From Scolanthus callimorphus (taxonomy: Eukaryota; Cnidaria; Anthozoa; Actiniaria; Edwardsiidae): a DNA stretch of 64,000 nucleotides. The notes under the pieces were generated by a model. It did not search any database and was not told the DNA's origin. It worked only from the letters and a program-made list of their open reading frames with translations. The position numbers were made by a program, and so were the translations under genes. Shown piece by piece: positions 44,859 to 55,874 of the stretch (position 1 is the first letter of the stretch; every line of letters starts with the position of its first letter). The stretch lies in the NCBI GenBank assembly GCA_033964015.1, contig CM066919.1, positions 23,219,421 through 23,283,420 on the forward strand, written 5' to 3'.

Positions 44859-44993
44859 AATTACACGGTGGCTTGAAAATATGAGTTTTATTTTCTCGTG
44901 TCAAAAACAATATTTTACTCATTCGCTGCGCTCATTCGTAAAATATTCTTGCCACTCGAAAATAAAACTCATATCTTCTCGCGCCACCGTGTA
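44859..44993. mobile_element. ATTACACGGTGG foldback element
   Basis: Arms ATTACACGGTGGCTTGAAAA ... TGAGTTTTATTTTCTCGTG and the inverse, with ACTCATTCGCTGCGCTCATT in the loop. A related foldback with CTTGTTTGCTGCACTCGCTT in its loop is at 57098-57239. Confidence 0.75.
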
Positions 44994-45261
44994 ATATCCT
45001 TTATGTATTTGCATTTCAACATTTGCATCAGTGTTGTATCAGATCTACATCACTCGCGCTGCGCGCTCGCCTATTTTGCGCGAGCAATCTTGGCGGCCTT
45101 CACGTTAATGTGCTTGAGCTAGCGGGTGTTGTAAACACATTTCGGATGCTATTATATGGATTTTATTCTATCAAAAGTATTGTAAGAAGTGCATCTATAG
45201 TGTGATGTCAAATTGTATTAAGGCTTCTCCCAATAATAATTATAAAATAACTTCGTTTTCG

Positions 45262-45430
45262 TTCATGGCCAGAGGTGCCTGGGTGCAACTCAACCGGTTC
45301 CGCACTGGGTGCTGTAAAACCCGTGCATTCCTCAAGGCCATCGGTCTGCGGGCCAATGATGATTGCGACTGCGGGTCTCCGTCAGACACTGGAACACATC
45401 CAGACGTGTCCCATCCTAAAACCCCCACAT
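45262..45430 (+). mobile_element. LINE C-terminal zinc-knuckle fragment
   Basis: The frame GAWVQLNRFRTGCCKTRAFL...GLRANDDCDCGS matches the RTG-x-G...L...GL...C-x-CG region after the reverse transcriptase of jockey-like LINEs. The partner segment TLEHIQTCPIL is in the next frame, so there is a frameshift. It ends where the 45447 element begins. Confidence 0.6.
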
Positions 45431-45446
45431 TGGCCTGGAAGGGCTA

Positions 45447-45661
45447 AGGGGCCGACCATTTAGTTTTTGAGGGGGGGGGGCTTTTTTGAAAAAAATATCC
45501 TGCACGGCCCGAGAAGGGCCGAAAAAAATTTCCTGCACAGCAAAATGGTGACTAAAACCCTTTTTTATTGGAAAAAAATTCTCACCTTAACAGAGGTAGA
45601 AAAAAAATTCTTGCACCGACAAAAAAGCCCCCCCCCCTCAAAAGTTAAATGGTCGGCCCCT
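45447..45661. mobile_element. GGGGCCGACCATTTA foldback element
   Basis: Perfect-looking ends AGGGGCCGACCATTTAGTTT and AAAGTTAAATGGTCGGCCCC followed by G/C tracts. Inside are inverted words CCTGCACGGCCCGAGAAGGG and repeated AAAAAAATT(T/C)CTGCAC. A-rich, non-coding. Confidence 0.75.
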
Positions 45662-45687
45662 AATTGAACTTTACCCTGATACAATTG

Positions 45688-47302
45688 GCCTCCTAGACTA
45701 GACGAACTTTCGGAAAATCGTACTTCATGAGGCATTTTTTAGTAAAAGCTGGCAACAAGTGCCATCTTATGCGAAATTTTACACTGAATCCGAATTTTTT
45801 TGTTGCCAACGCAGATTTTGCATTTTAAGAGGTGAAATGACGTCATGATTGACAGCTGTCACACAAACCTCTACAATGAATTTTTCGCCGATTTTTCTTT
45901 TCAAATTTTAACAACCAGTGAAATTCAAATGTATAAGTGGCAATGTGATATTCAAAAAAATGTATCTATATTATGGGATAGGGTGACTGATGGGCGTAGA
46001 ACGTCATCCAAAATGGCGGATCCAAGATGGCCGCCGTGCCGCCATTTTGGATATCTGTTGATTGTTTGAGGCCATCACGTTCAAAGGCTAAACTTAAAAA
46101 AATATCAAAATCAAAACTTAAACGATTTTGCAATACATAAAAAGTAGCAACTGACGATTGTGGTGGAAAGAGAATAATACATAGGTAAATATATGATTGT
46201 TGTTAGTGAATTTAGGTAGGAAGCGCAATCCACAAAATTATAGCAACTTAGTCGTCCCTACTGTAAAAGTTCTCACTATGACTATTGATTTCAAAGCCTA
46301 TCACTGAGTCAAATACATCTACGACTATTGTTTTAAATGCATGCAGAATATTCCTCTTACACACACAGGAATAATAATGATAAGAAAAAAGCAGGGATAA
46401 AGGGGGAAATCATTCTATGGCAATTTAGGCGTTGCTCCAGCCTTTTCCGAATTTTTTTTATAGGCTGGTGGTAGCAACTTTGAACTTATAAGCAAAAGTA
46501 GCGAATGCAAGACTTTAATTTGTCCTCGGAGTAGCTTTCCTCTCTATGCTTGAAAGCCCTTTCCTATTCCAACCGCTTTCTTGTCTGAGGTTTCCTTTTG
46601 AGGTTTTCCTGAGGTTTCCGCTATTTTTCGATTATGCCACGGGGGCAGCAGATTGCATGATCGTTGTGAGCGAACTTTTGATATAAGGACTTCAAAAAGG
46701 CACAGTTTTGTTGCCGGGACTAAGGATGATCATCGAAAAATGGTGATATCGTTTAGGGATCGTAAAATCAAGCGGCGGTGAATCTGATTCACCTTTTCAT
46801 ATTGATTTGCCTTTTATATGTTTAATACCGCTTCATTCGACCAGCAGCACTGCATTTTATACTGTGATGTGATACCTTGAATTCATTGTCAGGTATTTAT
46901 TTCCATGTCTTTTTTGACTACCAGACAGATAGTTTCTAAAAATCAAATTTGACGATATGGCGGCCATCTTGGATCCGCCATTTTGAATATCACAGCAGCG
47001 CCATATCCAAATAATACGACAATTTTTCGTATAGAACATTCTAAACTATCCTGTTCAAGTTAAATATTCGTTCGAATTTGAAATATAGCGACAAAACTAT
47101 TTTAAGGGGTTCGCGAACAGCTGTCAATCATGATGACGTCATTTTCACCATTAAAATGCAAAATCAGGGGTGGCAACAAGAAAATTCGGATTCAGCGTGA
47201 AAAATTACATAAGAAAACTCTTGTTGCCAGCTTTTACTAAAAAATGCCTCATGCGCCTTAAATATTGCAATTTTCTGATATTTCGTCTAGTCTATCCAAG
47301 CC
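45688..47302. mobile_element. 1.6-kb foldback element with ~350-400-bp arms
   Basis: The left arm starts GGCCTCCTAGACTAGACGAA and runs through CATGAGGCATTTTTTAGTAA, GACGTCATGATTGACAGCTG and AAAATGGCGGATCCAAGATG. The right arm (46930-47302) carries the inverse in the same order. The central ~800 bases have no recognisable transposase. Arms are diverged by many small indels. Confidence 0.75.
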
Positions 47303-47552
47303 ACCCAACTATAGGCTTTTACTATATTGCTTTTGACAACACTTTATATAGACACCTGTAAATGATTTTTGGGATACCTGTGTGATTTTTTTTATCGGTC
47401 AGCGGTAGCCATGCGTTTTCAAAATGGCGGCCAACGTTTGTTATATCAATGTATTTAAAATCAGATGTTACAGATTATTTGTACTGTATGTACAGTTTAT
47501 ACAACAGTTTATACTTATAATAAGACGTAAAACTAATTCTTAAGACTTACGA

Positions 47553-47670
47553 AATGAGCAACTTTTGAGCAACTTTTTCTCAAAAGAGCAACTTTTGAGC
47601 AACTTTTTGAAAAAAATGAGCAACTTTTGAAGATTTTTGGAGCAACTTTTGACAAAAATCCGAGCAACTT
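47553..47670. repeat. GAGCAACTTTTGA tandem repeat
   Basis: About seven GAGCAACTTTT units with spacing of 12-25 bases, about 220 bases upstream of the MIOX start codon. It would read as repeated Ser-Asn-Phe or Glu-Gln-Leu depending on frame, but no gene frame includes it. Confidence 0.75.
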
Positions 47671-47887
47671 GTGTAAAAGCCTACCCAACTATGACCCAAG
47701 AGATTAAACGAACGACGACGAGAGGTGCATGGCTCCCTTCGTCACGCCAGGATAATCACCATCTACGTCACTGTCGCGTGACTCGAAAACCTGTTTTCAC
47801 GGCGGCTTTTCCAGTTTGACTGATCATGAACTTCATCCTACGACGAAACGAAAATTCAGAGTGACAGTCGGATTTTGCGACGGGAAA

Positions 47888-50800
47888 ATGGCCCCTCCGC
47901 CCGAAAACCAGGTAAGTTTTGTAAATACAAGTAACAAAATATCAAAACATTGTCGAGTTTGTTAAGTTTTGCACTGTTTTGTAGCCCCGAGAATGGAACT
48001 TCGCGAGTCATGTTTGTTTTGTTTCGTTGCGAATTCCCATCGAGTTTTTGCCTTCATTCAGCTCAACTGGCCAAAACAAACCTATGCTTTTGATATTTTA
48101 TTTGCTACTGGAGTCGTGGTTACGATTTTCTTCGAAATTTGAAGGGATTTCAAATGATAAGCTTATTTTCTGCTTGCATGTGTAGTCCAGCTTGACGTTT
48201 TATTGTCGACTTCGTTTGCGCAATAATTGTGATCAAAAACACACAAGCTTAAAAATTATAAACCATAGATGCTTCGAACTGAAAAATCCTTAGTCAGTTC
48301 TCATTCAGTGGTTCCGATTATTATAGCTATTGTCTTGCGTCGTTCGCAGCTTGTTCTGTTTAAATACATACGCGTATGAATGAACGCGATCAAAAATATT
48401 GATGAACGCTGCTGAGAGTGATGCGTGTTCTCCTTCACTCCTCCTTCGACTGATACTTTTAAATACTGGTGCAATTCCCTCACATGTCAAGTCCACTCGC
48501 CCGGGTCATCCTAGTCGCAAGTTTACATCAAATCCCAAGATTTGTGTGATTCGCTGTTTGAAAGCTTATACTCTCTCTCTCTCGATTTATAATCCAATCA
48601 GTTTTCAAGTAACAATTCATTCCTAATGTTATAGCTTTTCATAATACTGCAAGTGTACAAGTTCTATAGCTCCAAAATAATTTCAGTGTGCCTATAGCCA
48701 TGTGACCTTTACCCTTCCGTGTCAGGGGCATAGCTAGGGGGGTCCTGGAGTGCATGTGAGCCCCCCCCCCCTTTTTTTAGAAGAGAAAATCCTGGTTTCG
48801 CCCCTGGATGTCCTTCCCCTCCCATAAGGAGCAATACTTCCACACATGATGAAATCGGATTTGCGTGCTCGAATTTTATTTCTTCTATCCTTTCTTTAGT
48901 ATCACCCAACTGCATTCTGATTGGCTACTCTACTAGGGGACTAGGGGATTTTGAACATGAAAACAATTGCGACCGCTTCTCGTTTTGTCGAGGTTTCTGG
49001 TGATTTTGTCCTACTAGTTGGATGATACTAAAACAATTAGACCCCTTTCGGGCTCGAGGTCTAATTGTTAAATAGCCAAAATTCACCATGTTTCAACCCA
49101 GAAACTATGAGAAACTACAATTTTTCCCACCTGCTGTTGGAATTATTCCAGTTACAGTTTTCCAGAAATGTTATGTACATATAAAAAAAGTGTGCCCTTG
49201 TTTTTACAGACTATTCTCACAGATCCCTCCCAGATTCATCGCCCTGAGGAAGAGTATAGAAAGTACAATGAAGACAAGAGAAAAATATCCAGAACAGACA
49301 AAACTCAAGAGGAATTTCGTAACTATACAGTGAATCTTCAGACAGATGTTGTTAGGGAAACATACACACTGATGCATACTAATCAGAGTATGGAATTTGT
49401 CCAGCAAAAGGTAAAACTAAACAAGAAAAATGAAACATTTAAGAATAGGTGAGGGCGTGGGGGGTTTCTTCGCATGTTGACCTGGTAGGGGTGCTCTCAG
49501 GTATTTTTTAGGGGGTATTGGAGAAATATTGTGGCTTTCACTAACAAATGGTATTTTTTAGGGGTATGCAAATGAATGAAAGGGTCACAAACCAAGCCAA
49601 AACATTTTGGCTTTCTTTATTCATTTTAATATAGCTCTAAAAACAAGGGATATGCTAGATGAGAAACAATAACAAAAAAGGTTTATTGTTGGTATTTTTT
49701 AGGGGTCATTTTGTTTTATAAGGTATTTTTAGGGGGTGGATTTTTTATGTCCTGGTATTTTTTAGGGTGGATTTTCCAATGTCCCGTTGAGCACCTCTTA
49801 CTTGGGAGTGAGGGCTTTGTCCAGGCTTATTGTCAGATGCTCCAGATGCAGGAAATGCAGTGTACATTTATGAAACCAACCCACAAAGGGTAACAAAGGG
49901 TCCTTGTGCTGAGAAAACAATTTTGATAGAAACAAAGAATTTGTAAAATTGTCACCGTGGAAAGCCTTTTCAAGGGCTCGAAACACCCAATCTCCTACAT
50001 TTTGAAAGTCAGAGTTTGGTATCCATGCATTGCTAAGTTTGATAAGATGCTGTTTATATATTACAGATCAGAAAATGGGGATCTCTTACTAAAACGACAA
50101 TGTCAATCATGGATGCTGTGTTCATGCTTGATGCTCTCGTTGATGAAAGTGATCCAGACACAGATTTACCCAATTCTGCTCATGCCTTCCAAACTGCGGA
50201 GCGCATCCGTGCTTCACATCCAGATAAAGATTGGTTTCACCTTACGGGCTGCTACATGATCTAGGCAAAGTGTTGGCATTATGGGGAGACCCTCAGTGGT
50301 GTGTGGTTGGAGATACATTTCCTGTTGGATGCCAGTTTTCTCAGCATATTGTGTTTCCTGACACTTTTGTGAATAATCCAGACACAAGAAATCCTGAGTA
50401 CAGGTACAGCTACTTGATATTAGCTTGTGTTGTGATTGTTTTACAGTTGTTTACATCTAACTGAACACATTTGCAGCAAAAAACTTGCAAAAAACACTAT
50501 AAGATTATGCAATGTTTTGTGTAGTAGTAGAGAAGCAACTGTGGCAATTTTATCTGGCACATACAAAACATCACAATATGTGTTCTGTGTCTTAAACACT
50601 GATGTTGACTGGCATTTCAGTACCAGTCTTGGTTGCATAATCAGGGGAAGAACTCAATGGTTGCTACATGACTAATTGTCTGGTATTTTGTTGTTTTTCT
50701 TTACTTAGTTGGTCATGCAATGCTGTGTGTTAAGCTGTTATGCCCTTATTAGTCAGACCTGCTCAGTGTCAAAACTGTCTGCATGAATGTGCTTCCCCTG

Positions 50801-52651
50801 ATAAATTCCCAAAAAAATTTATCCCCCATGTGTACACTGATGTTGTTGTTGTTATTTTGTTTATAAGCTCCAAGTGTGGGATTTATCAAGCTAATTGTGG
50901 TCTAGAAAATGTTACAATGTCATGGGGCCATGATGGTCAGTTTGCCTTGTTTATTTAACTATTGTAATGTGCAAGGCACCATATAGAATGCTTGATCAAT
51001 CCTAAACAACAAAACAGGAAAGAGATGTCATTTAATGGATTAGAAAGATTGTGTTGCAAGCATCCCGGTTCATGTGTTGAATGTTCTCTTGTTTAACTCC
51101 TTGTAATATTATATTGAAATCTTATTTGCACTCTATGTCAGATTTTGCCAAAAATGAATATTTGCACAATTAACTCCCAGGAAAAGTGATGTGGGTAATG
51201 CAAACTTGTTATGAATGTCCACAGTGGAAACCAACCATTTGTTCTTCCCAGACTTGTGATCTGATTTGTTTTCAATAAAAACAGGCCTGTAGCAGCATGA
51301 ACAATTGAAGGGCTCTTCGGGGCAAACAAAATTAATTGTGCAGAGTGACTGTACACAACCCCATAACCTGTTAGTATCTGCTTGAGAATACTTCAGACAA
51401 TATCTGCTGGATGTAAATTCTGTAATCAACATTACTGGGGTGGAGAGGGAATCTGAGTACGCAGGAGTCTGTCAAGTCATACACACTGCTGCAACACTCA
51501 TTTCCTTTGTTCATTTCTACAGAATACATGTATAGAGTACTTACTGGAAATAACTGCAAACTTCCAGAAGAGGTATACGAGTTCCATTTAGAATGAGTTG
51601 CTATCCAAGAGCCTCCAGTATTATTTTAGAGAACTGTATCTGTGGCCTCTGTGGGTCACCAATAGGGTTGCCAGATCCAAAAAACCCACCCCCCTGGAAT
51701 TAATGAAAAATGGAGTGATTGTATAGGAAATCTAAAGCAATTGACCCCCACCACCCCACACATTGTAAAAAGTATGTGTAAATCCTGTATCTTGATTAAT
51801 ATTTTTTCAATTTCCTGTATATATACAAATCATAAAATAAGATTGATCCTGCATCCAAATACAAATTGTTTTCCAATCAAAGTATTCCATGACTTTAGTC
51901 TCAATGTTGCCTTGTTTTCCTAATACAAGTGGTTGTTATGCAGGGCCTCTGTATGGTAAGGTTCCACTCCTTCTACCCTTGGCACTGTAGTGGTGATTAC
52001 TACCATCTTTGCAATGACAAGGACAGAGCAATGCTCCCGTGGGTGAAAGAGTTCAAGTAAGTCCATCTGCATCAAAAGTCTACCAAGATCTCATTGTATG
52101 CAGGGGCATAGCTAGAGGGGGACCGGCATGCCTCTTTTGAAGCACTAAAATACAGTAATCTATGGAAACATTGACAGCAAAAAAGCCTCACTTAGCCAAC
52201 TGAACTCTGCCATTTTCCATCAAGAGTGCAGCAGCTTGCATTTTGATTGACAGCTGGGTATGGCAGCTTGAGCGGGTTCCTCTATTGGCAAAATTCTGGC
52301 TACGCCATTAGTACATGTAGATTGTAATAATATTACAAAATTGATCATACCAGTAGTCGCAAAATGTGTAATCATATCATAGTGAAGAAGAGGCTGGGGG
52401 GTTGGAGGGCACTTTTTGACAAATTTTGCTGATACATTATTTCTTATAAGCCCCCCCCCCCCCCCCCCCTCCATCCGTGGGCCATGCAGTTCAAAAGTTC
52501 AAGAAGTGATGTGTAACATTTTTCATTGTTTTCTTTCTCCAGCAAATTCGACCTGTACTCCAAGGCAGATGACATTCCAGATATTGACGCTTTAATTCCG
52601 TATTACAAAGGACTTATTGCCAAATATTGTCCAGGCGAACTCAGATGGTAA
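47888..52651 (+). CDS. MIOX: myo-Inositol oxygenase, with a one-base frameshift
   Basis: Di-iron enzyme that cleaves myo-inositol to D-glucuronate in the cytoplasm. Exons: 47888-47911, 49210-49410, 50067-50403, 50868-50935, 51523-51572, 51944-52056, 52543-52651 (TAA). Length ~300 residues once the shift is allowed for; vertebrate MIOX is 285. Seen: FRNYTVN and TLMHTNQSMEFVQQK near the start, HAFQTAERIR (first His ligand), LLHDLGK (His-Asp ligands), TFPVGC, SWGHD, RFHSFYPWH and FDLY: all six expected metal ligands. Exon 3 is one base short: HPDKDWFHL ends at 50243 and GLLHDLGKV resumes in the next frame from 50246, so as written translation would stop at TAG soon after. All other phases fit, and no local GT-AG pair removes the problem. 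The short first exon (MAPPPENQ) is the least certain part. Either the sequence has an indel error beside a GGG run, or this allele is broken. Confidence 0.9.
48898..49076. mobile_element. Two-hairpin element, copy 2, in MIOX intron 1
   Basis: Part 1: AGTATCACCCAACTGCATTC ... AGTTGGATGATACT. Part 2: AAAACAATTAGACCCC ... GAGGTCTAATTGTTAAAT. It has the same order and the same AACAATTA/TAATTGTTAAAT joint as 41573-41870, although the stems themselves differ. It ends ~130 bases before exon 2. Confidence 0.7.
49499..49765. repeat. Five GGTATTTTTTAGGGG words in MIOX intron 2
   Basis: The word GGTATTTTTTAGGG (one or two bases variable) starts near 49499, 49550, 49691, 49722 and 49754. Spacing is irregular and the intervening sequence unique, so it is not a simple tandem array. 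Confidence 0.6.
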
Positions 52652-52864
52652 TGTCGTCATGAGTGGTCACTGCAAGGGCTGTGATTCATAGTTGAGCCCT
52701 GCCAAGCGAAACGGGCCCTCATACAGAATTTCGTACTATTGAGAAAAATGTGAAAGAAGTTAAGAATTTTCAAAATTTAAAGAAGAAGTTTCACAATTTA
52801 AACTGCCAAATTTCAACTTTGCCGTGCGAAATTTGGATGACCGATATGCTCAGTGTAGCCTGCG

Positions 52865-53408
52865 TTGACAGCCGGAACTAATGTATCAGTCAATTCCAGC
52901 GGTGACCATGACCAACCCCCGGGATTTTGGTCATTTCTAAAATTAAAACTAAAAATTCCCCGCCCCGAGGAAAAGATGCAATATACCCACGGCGGGGAAG
53001 ACAAAAAATGGACAAATGCCCCTCCCCCGGGACCAGAAAAAGACAAAGATTCCATCGACACTGCGTTACAAAGCTTCACAACAAAATATTTCCGGTCAGT
53101 TCAACTCCATTTGTTCTGTCCGAGCATTTGTAATTCGAATTTAGTTTGTTCTCGTCTCTGAACAAGTTCTCATTTCACTGAAAGCGCAAGCAAGTGAAAC
53201 AAATCCGTCAGTCGACTCAAATCGTAATTGAAATTATTTTTTCTACTAAGGTATTACAATAGTAGACACACCTTCAAAAGTCTCCACTATTAAATTTCTC
53301 TCGGCCATTCGCGGTTGTTTTGTCATCTCCATGCTTATATGGTCACCGGTGGAATTGACTGATACATGAACCTGGGTTGACTCAACCCAGGTTTAGTTCG
53401 GCTGTCAA
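52865..53408. mobile_element. TTGACAGCCG-terminated foldback element
   Basis: Ends TTGACAGCCGGAACTAATG and its inverse (TTTAGTTCGGCTGTCAA), with ATGTATCAGTCAATTCCA + GCGGTGACCAT inverted just inside. The right arm has an extra perfect palindrome ACCTGGGTTGACTCAACCCA + GGT. About 540 bases, non-coding. Confidence 0.7.
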
Positions 53409-53689
53409 ATTAGCTCCCTAAATCTCTTCAAAGGATTTTTAAAATAAAGAGCGACATTTTCGCGCGAACTGTGTACTTTGTACGAGCTCCTCCTATAGAG
53501 CGAAGAAAAATGAAGACAGCAAAAGCAGTCCCTCTTGAAAATTATTTTCCTCTGTGCATTGGGCTACCTGTGGCTTGTGCAGTTTTCTGAATACGTGTTT
53601 TTGAGAGGATGTATCTGCTTTAAAGGAATAATATCCCAGTTTTTTTAATACAACTGTAAATATACATGCAAAGCATCCTAGAGCAGATT

Positions 53690-53852
53690 TCAGATGAGTG
53701 TCGAAAACTAAACGTAAAATATATACAGTACACTAAGAAACGAAACCCATTACAACAAACCAATCAGAGAACGAACTGTGTTTTGTTTTTCTTCGCATTC
53801 TGATTGGCATAGAAGTCTGCTTTACTTTCCGTAGTCATCTGAAATTCGCTCT
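53690..53852. mobile_element. AGCAGATTTCAGATGA foldback element
   Basis: AGAGCAGATTTCAGATGAGT at the left and CATCTGAAATTCGCTCT at the right, with ACCAATCAGAGAACGAA / TTCGCATTCTGATTGG inside. It is a possible relative of the 15711/37111 family by its first ten bases. Confidence 0.6.
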
Positions 53853-54803
53853 AATTGCACCGCGCATCTCTTCTGCGTGCGCTAGCAAAGGAAGGCCACA
53901 ACCCGCGGGTTTGGGGGGGGGGGCTCCTTCTAAAATTTACGGGGATGATCGTCGGGAAAATTACTCCCAACCGGAAGGGATAGCAAATATGGATCATCAG
54001 AAACGGATCACCATACCGCTGCAGACAATCAAAGAAGAAAAAATCTAGGAGGTAGAACATGTATTATTTCTGCCGAATTTGCGTAAAACCATACAGTAGA
54101 ACCAGCGTGTGGTATGAGCTCCTAATAAGCGGGTCCATTTTTTTTTGCGGTATAATTATCCGAATCGGATACATTTTCTGAGAGAATATTGCATAATTAA
54201 ACATCGCAGTTTTCCGCGAGAAATAGCAACTTTTTGTCGCGTTATGTTCGAATTTCCAACATTAATCAAAACCTTGAGTCACTGTAAAAAAAATACTATA
54301 ATAAACTATTGCAAATGTTATGTGGTACTTTCTTTTCTTACTTCGGCGTATTTAATACTGAATCCGTGGGCTGGCAATGGGAAATTTATCTCTGCTCATA
54401 AATATTAGGTGTATCAGAAACGTTTTTATTTCAGATGAATGAACAATGAATGCCAGGTATATCCTCAGAGGTTTCTTTTCAACCACGCAAGCGGCGCCCG
54501 AAACGAAAGGCTGCTAAACGTAGAAGCTCTGCTGTTGCACTTTTTCTGCAACACCGCAATTCTGTTGTCAGGGTATTTTCACGCGCAAATTCACTACATG
54601 CGCGACGGCAATCCGATGAAGCCTGGAAAAGGATGCCCTTTCGAGCGTTAGTGGGGTCAAGTGAAGGATTTTCGTCGCGTCAATCGTCCCCCATTTCTTG
54701 ATATGACCACACACCTACTGAGCAGCTAACCTTGAGTCACTGCACGCTGTATCACCATGGCAACCAAGTAGAGATGGCAAATACAAAACGCCAACTTGGT
54801 CTT

Positions 54804-54929
54804 AAGGCTGGTTTCCATATAGTCGTATCTGCCTCATCAGTCAACCGTGAAACAAAAGAATAATTTCAATTACTATTGTTTCACGGTCGACTGATGAGAC
54901 AGATACGACTATATGGAAACCAGCCTTTA
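54804..54929. mobile_element. Harbinger-like MITE, copy B
   Basis: 126 bases; ends AAGGCTGGTTTCCATATAGT / ACTATATGGAAACCAGCCTT; core TCAACCGTGAAACAAAAGAA and inverse. Same family as 43929-44055. Flanking TTA/TTA fits a TWA target. Confidence 0.8.
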
Positions 54930-55874
54930 CGCCGTATTCTCCCGATTTTACACGAACGGATTGCGACGGGGGCTAGACCATAGGCAGAGAGGGAAAACCG
55001 ATCTAAATAAAACAGCATGAGCACTCTTTAAAAATCGTTTTTGAAAATTCGGTATAATTGTTTTCCTATCATTTGACACTAAAGTAAGCCCTGACAGCGT
55101 TATAAGTGGACTCTATTTACACACCCTATTTGCACACATCCATCAAAATCCCTCCTCAAATTAAATAGAATTCTGTAGGCGCGCATGCATAAATACATTG
55201 ATCAGTACAGTTGATGTAACTTATTGTAAGAGACCGATTGGTTTTTAGAATGATTTGTTTTGATTTTCCGGTCTTGTGCTACAAATCTAGCAAATCTAGG
55301 TGGGCGGGTCTTGCCCACACATGGCGTCTAGGACCCTTTGGTTCCGGAATGGAATGCAAACAAGGATTATAGTAACCACAGACCACGCTATGTACTGCAT
55401 TTATGCACAAATACACGGAACACAGGTAAGAACAAGTGTGCAAATAACACCCGGCCTTCATTTCCCTGAATCAAAATCCATCTTTTGTTCGAAAAAAAAT
55501 CCGTTAGTTGAATAATTACTGGGATTACAATAACAAATGAAAAGGCCAAATCTCATATGCACAGCAGTCCATATAAATATACGCATGCGCAGAAAGGAGC
55601 GTCTATCGCGCGCGAATCAGCGTCTTTAGTAACGAACCGATCAAACGTTCTCCCGGATTCATTTCAACAAATGATCAAGATTTCGGGCGATCAGTGTCCG
55701 TAGCAAGTCTCAGCTGGACCTCCGATATATTAGATGATTATTTACCAAGGAACGGCGGACAAATAGTCGCTTTTCAGGTGATCTAAGGCGCGTGGCGCTC
55801 GACAACAAGTTATCAGATCGAACCAGAACCAAAGACTGCGAACTTTTCAAAAGAGCCGGACTTTACATAAAACA

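Larger units (their letters stand above)
52652..55874. other. Intergenic region between MIOX and the CCDC62-like gene
   Basis: It carries foldback elements at 52865-53408, 53690-53852 and 54804-54929. A short arginine-rich frame at 54450-54701 is not supported as a gene. Upstream of the start at 55875 are scattered GCGCGCGAA and GGCGCGTGGC words (55600-55800), giving a moderately GC-richer putative promoter without a clear TATA box. Confidence 0.5.

Noticed and set aside
54450..54701. Arginine-rich frame resembling a basic nuclear protein
   Set aside because: No Met in a good context, no exon signals that link it to neighbours, and no recognised family; likely chance in a GC-richer patch.
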